From Aminipila butyrica (GTDB lineage Bacteria; Bacillota; Clostridia; Peptostreptococcales; Anaerovoracaceae): a DNA stretch of 64,000 nucleotides. The notes below the pieces were generated by a model. The model had not been told where the DNA came from. It worked only from the letters and a program-made list of their open reading frames with translations, and did no database searches. The DNA lies in contig NZ_CP048649.1 in the NCBI RefSeq assembly GCF_010669305.1, forward strand, positions 2,356,001 through 2,420,000, written 5' to 3'. Shown here piece by piece: positions 53,666 to 61,040 of the stretch. The translations under genes and the position numbers were made by a program. Position 1 is the first letter of the stretch. Each line of letters opens with the position of its first letter.

Positions 53666-54412
53666 TTAGCCCAACTTTTTGATTTCCCGGCGAAGTCTGG
53701 TGATAATCTTCTTCTCCAGCCTCGATATGTAGGACTGAGAAATGCCCATCTTATCGGCTACCTCCTTTTGCGTCATCTCTCGGCCGCTGATGAGGCCAAA
53801 GCGCATCTCCATAATCTGCTTTTCCCGGTGATTCAGCTTCTTTAAGGCATAGATCAACAGCTTGCGGTTGACCTCCTCTTCGATGTGACCGTAGACAATG
53901 TCGTTTTCCGTGCCCAAAATGTCCGAAAGCAGCAGTTCATTTCCGTCCCAGTCTACATTTAGCGGTTCATCAAAAGATACCTCACTTTTCAGCTTGTTAT
54001 TTCGCCGGATATACATGAGAATTTCATTTTCAATGCACCGGGAAGCATAGGTGGCCAGCTTGATATTCCGCTCGGAGTTAAAGGTGTTCACCGCCTTAAT
54101 CAAGCCAATGGTGCCGATAGAAATCAAATCTTCAATGTTAATTTTAGATCCTTCAAACTTCTTGGCGATGTAGACCACCAACCGCAAATTTCGCTCAATA
54201 AGCAGCGCTCTGGCATCCTCACTACCTTTGGAAAAAGATTCTAACAGCTCCTTTTCTTCCTGACTGTTGAGAGGCGGCGGCAGGACCTCGCTTCCTCCAA
54301 TGTAGAAAATATCCTGAGGCTTTTCTCCCTTCAGCCGTCCCCGCTGCCGCAAGACAGACCACAGCCGCCCCTGTATCCACTGCTTTACCTTCTGTAATAT
54401 CGTCCTACTCAT
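53666..54412 (-). CDS. sigE: Sporulation sigma factor SigE
   Basis: This 248-residue protein starts with a hydrophobic/basic pro-region (MSRTILQKVKQWI...) then PPPLNSQEEKELL, region 2 (NLRLVVYIAKKFEGSKINIEDLISIGTIGL) and region 4 (ISQSYISRLEKKIITRL). SigE is the early mother-cell factor, made as a precursor cleaved by SpoIIGA, encoded just upstream with a 4-bp overlap. Confidence 0.96.
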   Translation of the reverse strand: MSRTILQKVKQWIQGRLWSVLRQRGRLKGEKPQDIFYIGGSEVLPPPLNSQEEKELLESFSKGSEDARALLIERNLRLVVYIAKKFEGSKINIEDLISIGTIGLIKAVNTFNSERNIKLATYASRCIENEILMYIRRNNKLKSEVSFDEPLNVDWDGNELLLSDILGTENDIVYGHIEEEVNRKLLIYALKKLNHREKQIMEMRFGLISGREMTQKEVADKMGISQSYISRLEKKIITRLRREIKKLG

Positions 54413-55239
54413 GATGCAATTCCCCCCATTAAAAAGTCTTTACTCAACAGTATCTCATACGTTTCTTCTTCACCCAGCCGGCAAAACTCCCGGTCGTATA
54501 CCGCCACCACGACGCTGCCTAGGTTTCTTCCCTCCACTCGGGCGTTATCTACCCGATACCCCTCCAAAAGTCCATGGGAAACGCCAATGGAGTTGTAGGG
54601 AATCAGACAGTATCGTCGACTTAAATCGGCATCTTCCAGCTGTTTTAACTGTGCTGCTGCTCCCTTACTGATAACCACCACCGCCTTTCCTGACAAAGGT
54701 TCCCGCAGAAAATTTCCTGAATCAATCAAGGCCCGGTGAACCAGCTGGTGTCCCCCTATTTCTATGATTACCTCTGTAAAAATTCGTTCTCGCAGTTGCT
54801 TGACGGCCATGACCCGAGAAAAAGCCAACACCAACAGCCAAGAAACCACCGCTCCAAAAGCCACATTTACATATCCGATATCTCCTATGTATAAGACTGC
54901 ATTACTGGTCATACCGGAGATTCTGGTCAGATACAGCAGAAGGATGGTCATGCCACCCATAAAAGCCGAGACCAGATAGATGAGCACCATAGCCCGAAAA
55001 ATTTTCTTATGAAAGACCACCCAAGCCAGCAAGGCAGAAAACAGCAGCTTCACCAAGGTTCCCATACCCATGCCCAAATTAGGCACAAATAAAATGAAGG
55101 AAAAGAGGCCGCAGAGAACGCCTCCAGCGGCCAACCGTTTTTTACTTGTCACCAAGCCTGCTATCTTTCCAGCTAAGTGTAAAATCAGCAGTCCCATGAG
55201 AAAGTTCTCCATAAATAAGTATTCTCCGTAAACTTCCAC
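54409..55239 (-). CDS. spoIIGA: Sigma-E processing aspartic protease SpoIIGA
   Basis: This 276-residue protein has five N-terminal membrane helices and a C-terminal aspartic-protease-like domain with RALIDSGNFLREPLSG, containing the catalytic Asp of the DSGN motif. It cleaves pro-SigE after a septal signal. It starts with GTG at 55239, about 8 bp after GGGGGG. sigE follows with a 4-bp overlap. Confidence 0.94.
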   Translation of the reverse strand: MEVYGEYLFMENFLMGLLILHLAGKIAGLVTSKKRLAAGGVLCGLFSFILFVPNLGMGMGTLVKLLFSALLAWVVFHKKIFRAMVLIYLVSAFMGGMTILLLYLTRISGMTSNAVLYIGDIGYVNVAFGAVVSWLLVLAFSRVMAVKQLRERIFTEVIIEIGGHQLVHRALIDSGNFLREPLSGKAVVVISKGAAAQLKQLEDADLSRRYCLIPYNSIGVSHGLLEGYRVDNARVEGRNLGSVVVAVYDREFCRLGEEETYEILLSKDFLMGGIAS

Positions 55240-55274
55240 GCAAAAAACCCCCCTTGTCTGCTACATCATACTTG

Positions 55275-55308
55275 ATTATAGCCCGGACAAGGGGGGACAA
55301 ATTGTCAT
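55275..55308 (-). promoter_or_regulatory. spoIIG promoter with 22-bp spacing
   Basis: ATGACA (55303-55308) and a perfect TATAAT (55275-55280) are separated by exactly 22 bp on the minus strand. The Bacillus spoIIG promoter has the same abnormal 22-bp spacing and needs Spo0A~P. No -35 lies at 17 bp. Confidence 0.65.
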
Positions 55309-55315
55309 ATTCAAA

Positions 55316-55322
55316 TGTCGAA
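55316..55322 (+). promoter_or_regulatory. Spo0A box upstream of spoIIGA
   Basis: TGTCGAA (followed by T), a full Spo0A core match, lies 7 bp upstream of the -35 of the spoIIG promoter. GACAA-type half boxes follow at 55286-55300. Confidence 0.6.
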
Positions 55323-55340
55323 TAATAAATTTAATTTCTG

Positions 55341-55697
55341 CTATTTTACTGCTTTCTTAGCTGTTTCGCACAGTTGTGTGAACGCTGGAGCATCGTAGAT
55401 AGCCATTTCAGCCAACATCTTTCTATTGATTTCGATACCAGACTTTCTCAGGCCGTCCATCAATCTGCTGTAAGAGATGTCATTCATTCTAGCTCCTGCA
55501 TTGATTCTAGCAATCCACAGTCTTCTGTACTCTCTCTTCTTGTTCTTTCTTCCTACATAAGCGGAACGCAGGGAACGCATTACAGCCGGATTGGCTGCAC
55601 GGAATACCTTGCTCTTCTGGCCGTAGAAACCCTTTGCTAACTTTAATATCTTCTTATGTCTCTTATGAGCGTTTACGCCCTTTTTTACTCTTGCCAT
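55341..55697 (-). CDS. rplT: 50S ribosomal protein L20
   Basis: This 118-residue basic protein is L20 by its start ARVKKGVNAHKRHKKILK and AANPAVMRSLRSAYVGRKNKKR. It binds 23S rRNA and, in Firmicutes, represses its own operon leader. It is the last gene of infC-rpmI-rplT. No clear terminator follows in the 101-bp gap to spoIIGA. Confidence 0.98.
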   Translation of the reverse strand: MARVKKGVNAHKRHKKILKLAKGFYGQKSKVFRAANPAVMRSLRSAYVGRKNKKREYRRLWIARINAGARMNDISYSRLMDGLRKSGIEINRKMLAEMAIYDAPAFTQLCETAKKAVK

Positions 55698-55715
55698 AAT
55701 TCAAACCTCCTAATA

Positions 55716-55916
55716 CTATTTATTCAATACAGCTTTAATTCTCTTGTGATCTGCGCTTCCAAGAATCGTGGCCTTTCTCAGACCTCTCTTTCTCTTGGCA
55801 CACTTTTTAGTAAGAATATGGCTCTTATATGCCTTGTTTCTCTTTACTTTTCCTGTACCCGTCAACTTAAATCGCTTGCTTGCGCCTCTATGAGACTTCA
55901 TCTTATTTTTAGCCAT
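55716..55916 (-). CDS. rpmI: 50S ribosomal protein L35
   Basis: This 66-residue protein is L35 (KNKMKSHRGASKRFKLTGTGKVKR). It lies 18 bp before rplT in the universal infC-rpmI-rplT order. Confidence 0.98.
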   Translation of the reverse strand: MAKNKMKSHRGASKRFKLTGTGKVKRNKAYKSHILTKKCAKRKRGLRKATILGSADHKRIKAVLNK

Positions 55917-55966
55917 GGTAATATTCCTCCTACGTAAATTTATTCCTGTTATCTGCTATTTGCTAT

Positions 55967-56491
55967 CTATTTATCCGCCTTCTCTGCCTTCGGTGCAAGA
56001 ATCATGATCAAACTCCTACCCTCAAATTCAGGTTTTTTTTCAATCGTACCTACAGAAGAAACCGCCTCCGTAAACAACCGCATAACCTCCAGGCCCTTGT
56101 TGGCATGATCTCGCTCACGGCCCTTAAATCGCAGGCTAACCTTTACTCGGTCCCCGTCTTTTAAGAACTTGGTTGCGGTGTTTGCCTTCACCTGAATATC
56201 ATGTACTTCAATAAATGTACTTAGACGAATTTCCTTTACAGAAGTAGTCTTTTGTTTTTTCTTTGCCTCTTTGTCTCTTTTTTGAAGTTCATAACGGTAT
56301 TTGCCGTAATCAAGAATCTTACAAACTGGCGGCTTTGCATTTGGCGAGATGTTGACTAAGTCAAGCTTTTTTTCATTAGCCAGTGCCATCGCATCTTCTA
56401 GACTCATAATCCCAAGCTGCGCTCCATCGCTGTCAATAACTCTTAATTCCTTGTCACGAATTTCTTCGTTAATCAGATTCTCCTTGCTAAT
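55967..56491 (-). CDS. infC: Translation initiation factor IF-3, ATT start
   Basis: This 174-residue IF-3 begins ISKENLINEEIRDKELRVID and has the linker KYRYELQKRDKEAKKKQK. No ATG or GTG fits: GGAGG lies 9 bp before an ATT at 56491. An AUU start is known for infC in E. coli and other bacteria and lets IF-3 repress its own translation. The frame is open to 56560, but that extension has no ribosome-binding site and is Cys-rich unlike IF-3. Confidence 0.95.
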   Translation of the reverse strand: MSKENLINEEIRDKELRVIDSDGAQLGIMSLEDAMALANEKKLDLVNISPNAKPPVCKILDYGKYRYELQKRDKEAKKKQKTTSVKEIRLSTFIEVHDIQVKANTATKFLKDGDRVKVSLRFKGRERDHANKGLEVMRLFTEAVSSVGTIEKKPEFEGRSLIMILAPKAEKADK

Positions 56492-56526
56492 CTTCTTGCA
56501 CCTCCTGCAAATTAATAAACAAATAA

Positions 56527-56548
56527 AGCGGATACACTTGTACCCGCT
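56527..56548 (-). promoter_or_regulatory. infC leader hairpin, possible attenuator
   Basis: On the minus strand AGCGGGTACA and TGTATCCGCT pair around a two-base centre, followed by a T-rich run, 35 nt before the infC ribosome-binding site. TATCCGCTT also occurs earlier in the leader (about 56611-56619), allowing an alternative pairing. It may be the L20-responsive leader, but I cannot match it to the L20 consensus. Confidence 0.45.
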
Positions 56549-56643
56549 CCACAAAAACACTTCTGTGCTCTCTTTGCTTTATAAACCCTATCAACGTCGC
56601 CAATAAGGTGAGAAGCGGATAACTTCTTCTTTATCACTCAAAC

Positions 56644-56672
56644 ACTATACCATTTCTACCAAAGCCTGTCAA
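56644..56672 (-). promoter_or_regulatory. Sigma-A promoter of infC-rpmI-rplT
   Basis: A perfect TTGACA (56667-56672) and TATAGT (56644-56649) are 17 bp apart. The leader is about 145 nt to the infC start. Confidence 0.85.
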
Positions 56673-56707
56673 GGTATAAATTTAATTAAACCTAAATTTG
56701 GGGCTGA

Positions 56708-57388
56708 TTAGTTTAAATACCGAAATACACCAGTGACCTTGCCTAAAATCTTTACTTCCTTTACCAGAATGGGACTCATGCTGGCATTTTCCGGCTGCAA
56801 GCGAATGTGATCGGCTTCCTTATAAAAGGTCTTAACGGTAGCTTCGCTTTCAAATCCGTCAATCATGGCCACCACAATTTCACCATTTCTGGCTGTATTC
56901 TGCTGTTCTACCAAAATGTAATCGCCGTCGAAGATACCAGCCTCAATCATGCTCTCGCCTTTAACAATCAGCATGAAGCTGACGCCCTTGCCTGCAAACC
57001 TGGCAGGGAGCGGGAAGGTATCTTCTACGTTCTGATCAGCCAAAATGGGAGTCCCTGCGGCAATCCGCCCAACCACTGGTATATCAATGACATCAATGCG
57101 AGCGGTATCTCCCCCGTGACTTTCCAGCCCTTCCTGGTTCTGAAAGATTCCTCTCTGGTGAGAGTCGGGGCCGACAATCATCAAGGCCCGAGGCTTGGAT
57201 GGATCCTTTTTCAGATAACCTTTTAGCTCTAAGTTTTCAATATCTTTATGAACGGTGGATGTGGATTTTATATCTAAAGCGTTGCATATCTCCCGGACAG
57301 TAGGCGGATAGCCCTTCTGGCCGATTTCTTTTTTCATGTAGTCCAATATCCGCTGTTCTCGTTCTTTTAGCTCTTTTCGCTTCTCCAT
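56708..57388 (-). CDS. lexA: SOS repressor LexA
   Basis: This 226-residue repressor has an N-terminal winged helix (REICNALDIKSTSTVHKDIENLELKG in part), the cleavage site Ala-Gly in GRIAAGTPI, the catalytic Ser in GESM and the Lys in ATVKTF. RecA-activated self-cleavage induces the SOS response. GGAGGCGGAGAG precedes the ATG at 57388; the frame is open to 57433. Two LexA-type boxes overlap its promoter. Confidence 0.96.
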   Translation of the reverse strand: MEKRKELKEREQRILDYMKKEIGQKGYPPTVREICNALDIKSTSTVHKDIENLELKGYLKKDPSKPRALMIVGPDSHQRGIFQNQEGLESHGGDTARIDVIDIPVVGRIAAGTPILADQNVEDTFPLPARFAGKGVSFMLIVKGESMIEAGIFDGDYILVEQQNTARNGEIVVAMIDGFESEATVKTFYKEADHIRLQPENASMSPILVKEVKILGKVTGVFRYLN

Positions 57389-57448
57389 CTCTCCGCCTCC
57401 CATTATGCTTGCTTGGCTCCGCCCAGATGGCACAACCCTTCTTTATTG

Positions 57449-57486
57449 AGTATAACATAGTTTCGACAGTTTGTAAACATGCGTTC
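57449..57486 (-). promoter_or_regulatory. lexA promoter with LexA boxes
   Basis: TTTACA (57472-57477) and TATACT (57449-57454) are 17 bp apart on the minus strand. GAACGCATGTTT (57475-57486) fits GAAC-N4-GTTY and overlaps the -35; CGAAACTATGTTAT (57452-57465) is a weaker second box between the elements. The promoter abuts the 3' end of the VWA gene. Confidence 0.65.
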
Positions 57487-57491
57487 TGCAA

Positions 57492-58688
57492 TTATGTTCG
57501 AACTAGAAGTTTTTTAATCCCTTCATCCAGCCCATCTACAGTTAGCTCAAACATCGGGAAAACGTCCCGAATCAGTCCTAGGGTATAGCTTCCATATACA
57601 AAATCCCAGTCCTCCCGGGGGATGGGGTTTAACCAAACCTGTTTCTTATACCGTTTTTTCAACTTGTGAAGCCAAGCCAACCCCGGTTCCTGATTATATA
57701 AGCTCATGACGGAATTGCCCCCGGGGCTCAGCAGCTCTGAAGGGGCCATGGTTCCATCCCCTACGAGAATCAGCTTATATTCGCTGTCCAGATTAGATAG
57801 AACCCAGTCTGTGTTAACCCAGTCTCCTTTCCGGCAGGTGGGCGTGGTATACAGATGGTCATAGATGCAGTTGTGGAAGTAATACACTTTCAAATCTTTA
57901 AAGTGGCTGGACTTGCTCACCGCCTGAAACAATCGGCTGCACAGCAGACTGTAAGGAGTCATCGATCCATCTGAATCAAAGAGCAGCAGCAGTTTGATTG
58001 TATTTTTCCGAGGCTTATCAAATACCAGCTTGAGATTTCCCCCGTTGTTCCCTGTGGCCTCAATGGTGGCGTCCAAGTTCAGCTCCGTCTTCGCCCCCTC
58101 TACTCTGGCAGAAAACTGCCGCAGTTTACGAAACGCCAGTTGAAACTGCCTGGTATCCAAAATATTATCCTGACGAAAATCCTTAAAATGCCGCTCTCCT
58201 GCCACCTGAACCGCAGACCGATGACGGCCGGTGCCTCCCGTGCGAATACCCTGGTTATTGTAACCGCCATAGCCCATTCGAGAAGTTCCGCCGGTGCCAA
58301 TCCAATAATTGCCCCCATCGTGCTGTTCCTTCTGCTCTTCCAAACGCTCTTGAAACCGCTTTAGCAGTGCCTCCAGTTCCAGCAAAGCTTCCTCCGGCAT
58401 GGGCCGATCCTCCAAGCTTCTTTCCCGATTCCCCTGATTCAGCCATCTCCAAAATTCTTCCGGTAAATCCTCTGGACTTTCTATTCCCCGGAAATACTCG
58501 GCAAAGACACTGTCAAACTTATCGTAATCCGCCTCACTTTTCACCAACAGACTTCTGCACAGATGATAAAAACTCAGCAGGCTGCTTTCTGCCAATCCCA
58601 AATCCAAGGCTTCCATCAAGGACATCCATTCGTTGAGAGAGACCGATAACCCTCTGGCCCGCAGCAAGTAGAAAAAATCTAAAAACAT
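57492..58688 (-). CDS. VWA (CoxE-like) domain protein
   Basis: This 398-residue protein has a helical N-terminus and a C-terminal von Willebrand A domain. The MIDAS motif reads FDSDGSM where DxSxS is usual, so the middle Ser is Asp. It starts 4 bp after the MoxR ATPase gene; MoxR-VWA pairs act as a chaperone-like module that inserts metals or remodels partner proteins. The client is unknown; the neighbouring amidase gene is not a convincing client. Confidence 0.85.
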   Translation of the reverse strand: MFLDFFYLLRARGLSVSLNEWMSLMEALDLGLAESSLLSFYHLCRSLLVKSEADYDKFDSVFAEYFRGIESPEDLPEEFWRWLNQGNRERSLEDRPMPEEALLELEALLKRFQERLEEQKEQHDGGNYWIGTGGTSRMGYGGYNNQGIRTGGTGRHRSAVQVAGERHFKDFRQDNILDTRQFQLAFRKLRQFSARVEGAKTELNLDATIEATGNNGGNLKLVFDKPRKNTIKLLLLFDSDGSMTPYSLLCSRLFQAVSKSSHFKDLKVYYFHNCIYDHLYTTPTCRKGDWVNTDWVLSNLDSEYKLILVGDGTMAPSELLSPGGNSVMSLYNQEPGLAWLHKLKKRYKKQVWLNPIPREDWDFVYGSYTLGLIRDVFPMFELTVDGLDEGIKKLLVRT

Positions 58689-58692
58689 GTCC

Positions 58693-59538
58693 TTACCACC
58701 TTTTCAGCGAATAGCCCCTGTCCTTAATTTCATACATCGTATCGATGTCCTGATTCTTTTTCAAGAGCACGCCCACGTACGGAATCTCCTTGGCAATTTT
58801 ATCCACGGAAATACCGCTCACCATCAGCGCCTGGAGCCAATCCAGCAGCTCTGAGGTGCTAGGTTTCTTCTGCAAATCCTTCATCTGACGGATGTTGTAA
58901 AAGGTGCTGATGGCCTCCTCTACCAGTTTCTTATCTATAGGACCAAAGTGAACCTGGATGATTTCCTCCATCTTATCCTTGGCCGGAAATTCGATATAGT
59001 GGAAGATACACCGCCGAAGAAAGGCGTCTGGCAGCTCCTTCTCCGCATTAGAGGTAATGATAACGATAGGACGGTTTTTTGTTCTAACAGTTTCCTTGGT
59101 CTCGTGGATATAGAATTCCATTTTATCCAGCTCCCACAAGAGGTCATTGGGAAATTCCAGATCCGCCTTGTCGATTTCGTCGATCAGCAGCACCACTTGG
59201 TCCTCGGAACTAAACGCCTCTCCCATTTTCCCCAGCTTGATGTATTGCCGAATATCGGCCACATTGCCTTCTCCCAACTGACTGTCATACAGCCGCTGGA
59301 CCGTGTCATATACATACAAGCCTTCCTGAGCCTTGGTGGTGGATTTAATGCTCCAAACCAGCAGCTTCATGTCCAGGGCCTTGGCAATGGATTCCGCCAA
59401 TACGGTCTTTCCCGTACCCGGCTCTCCTTTTATCAGCAGCGGCTTTTCCAGGGCAATAGCCACGTTGACGGCATTCATAAGTTCTTTGGATACCACGTAA
59501 TCGTCACTTCCGGTAAATCGATTGATTTCGCTTTTCAC
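58693..59538 (-). CDS. MoxR-family AAA+ ATPase
   Basis: This 281-residue AAA+ ATPase has Walker A GEPGTGKTVLAE at about residues 38-49, Walker B VVLLIDEIDKAD and sensor 1 (IVIITSNAEKELPDAFLRRC). It pairs with the VWA gene 4 bp downstream. Confidence 0.92.
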   Translation of the reverse strand: MKSEINRFTGSDDYVVSKELMNAVNVAIALEKPLLIKGEPGTGKTVLAESIAKALDMKLLVWSIKSTTKAQEGLYVYDTVQRLYDSQLGEGNVADIRQYIKLGKMGEAFSSEDQVVLLIDEIDKADLEFPNDLLWELDKMEFYIHETKETVRTKNRPIVIITSNAEKELPDAFLRRCIFHYIEFPAKDKMEEIIQVHFGPIDKKLVEEAISTFYNIRQMKDLQKKPSTSELLDWLQALMVSGISVDKIAKEIPYVGVLLKKNQDIDTMYEIKDRGYSLKRW

Positions 59539-59565
59539 TTGTCTTCTCCTTCTGTCTTCTTCTCT

Positions 59566-60810
59566 CTATTTAAAGGCTTGATTCATCGACTGAATGATGC
59601 CTTTAGCCACGGCCAAAGCATACCTGTCGGCATAGTCATCCCGTCGGATGAGGGCCAAGTCGCTTTCATTGGATAGGAACGCTCCTTCCACGATGATGGC
59701 CGGCATAGCAGTCTTGTTGAGTACCGCCATTTCCGGACTGTTTTTAATGCCTCTGCTGTTCGTGCCCAGCTCTGCTACCAATTGTTTTTGTACATTTTCT
59801 GCAATGTTCTTGCTGGTAATACCGTAGAGGTCCATCTCCGTCGCTCCCGCTGCGTTGGTCTTACTGTTGTAGAGCACTTCTGTGCCCTTCGCCGAGGCCG
59901 TCTCGCTGGAATTGTTGTGGATGGAGATGAAAATGGTGGCGCCCGCTGTGTTAGCCTTCTCCGACCGCTCCAGCAAGGTGTAATAGATATCCGTGCTGCG
60001 TATTAAATAGGTGTTCACCCCCGCACTCCTTAGGTATTCGTTCAGTTTAACTCCTATCGGCAGATTTACGTCTTTTTCCTGAAGCTGGTCGCTCTGACCT
60101 TTGTGGCCCAGAGAACCGCCGTCCTTCCCCCCGTGTCCGATGTCGATAAAGACGGTTTTGCCTTTGGCGGCGGCATTTAGTTGTTCGTAAGCCCAGGTGG
60201 TGTTAGTCGTATCCGGGTTCGTAGTCGGATTGTTGTTCTGTCCGTTGTTTTGATTGTCACTGTCGTCATCTGTATCATCGGGGTACACAACGGGTGCTTC
60301 CTGCTTGCTTGGTGAGGAAACCAGCACGCTCCTGGTGGAATCCTGCCAAGCCACGGTGCAGCCTAGCGCTTCGGCCGTAAAACGCACAGGAATCATGGTG
60401 CTCCCGTAATAGTCATCATCGTCATCAATAATCATCGGCGGTACGTCCAGACTCTGAAGCTGCCCATTGACCAAGGCTTTATCCGACCCGATGGTAAGCA
60501 CCACTTCCGTGGTATCATACTTGACATATACGCTTTGAGTCGCATCTTGCCAGGTCACCGTGCCACCCATCTTTTCAAAGAGAGCTCTGGCCGGTATTAA
60601 AGTTGTTTCCTTTACAATAACTGGCGGCACATCCTTCTGTGAAAAAGCAACCTGCTGGCCGTTCAAAGCCAGATTCACCGGATATTCCGCACAAAATTTC
60701 AAGCCTTCATCCACATCCCACTGGGATATACCCGTGGCTCCGTAGGCTAAGCCTGTGCCTAGGATTAAAAGCGTCGCGATCATTACCGCTGTAACTACTA
60801 TTTTTTTCAT
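59566..60810 (-). CDS. N-acetylmuramoyl-L-alanine amidase with copper-amine-oxidase-like repeats
   Basis: This 414-residue secreted protein has a signal peptide, a copper amine oxidase N-terminal-like region (~residues 35-165), a low-complexity D/N/T linker (~175-205) and an Amidase_3 domain with the zinc ligands expected in IDIGHGGKDGG, ISIHNNSS and IIVEGAFLSN. It cleaves the stem peptide from peptidoglycan. The architecture equals that of the gene at 62497-63897 except for a missing AMIN domain. It lies 27 bp before the MoxR gene and may be its operon partner. Confidence 0.92.
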   Translation of the reverse strand: MKKIVVTAVMIATLLILGTGLAYGATGISQWDVDEGLKFCAEYPVNLALNGQQVAFSQKDVPPVIVKETTLIPARALFEKMGGTVTWQDATQSVYVKYDTTEVVLTIGSDKALVNGQLQSLDVPPMIIDDDDDYYGSTMIPVRFTAEALGCTVAWQDSTRSVLVSSPSKQEAPVVYPDDTDDDSDNQNNGQNNNPTTNPDTTNTTWAYEQLNAAAKGKTVFIDIGHGGKDGGSLGHKGQSDQLQEKDVNLPIGVKLNEYLRSAGVNTYLIRSTDIYYTLLERSEKANTAGATIFISIHNNSSETASAKGTEVLYNSKTNAAGATEMDLYGITSKNIAENVQKQLVAELGTNSRGIKNSPEMAVLNKTAMPAIIVEGAFLSNESDLALIRRDDYADRYALAVAKGIIQSMNQAFK

Positions 60811-60868
60811 CTTATTCCCCTTTTTCTTTGCGTTTCGGTGGCTTCAGTCAACAATCGACATTCTTTAT

Positions 60869-60897
60869 ATTATACTATTTTAAAGAAGCTTTGAAAA
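60869..60897 (-). promoter_or_regulatory. Possible promoter of the amidase-MoxR-VWA group
   Basis: TTTTCA (60892-60897) and a perfect TATAAT (60869-60874) are 17 bp apart, ~60 bp before the amidase ATG. Confidence 0.45.
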
Positions 60898-61040
60898 CAA
60901 AAGGCCACAAAAAAGGAAAATAATAATTTTGCAAATGGACGAGTGTTTATCTAAATTTTACAAGAATCACCTCCAATCTTTATATTTATCGTATAAACTG
61001 GAACCAGTAGTTTCCCCTATAGATAAGTATGGAGGTATTT

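Noticed and set aside
56492..56560. N-terminal extension of IF-3 from 56560
   Set aside because: The extension is hydrophobic and Cys-rich, unlike IF-3, and has no ribosome-binding site; the ATT at 56491 does.
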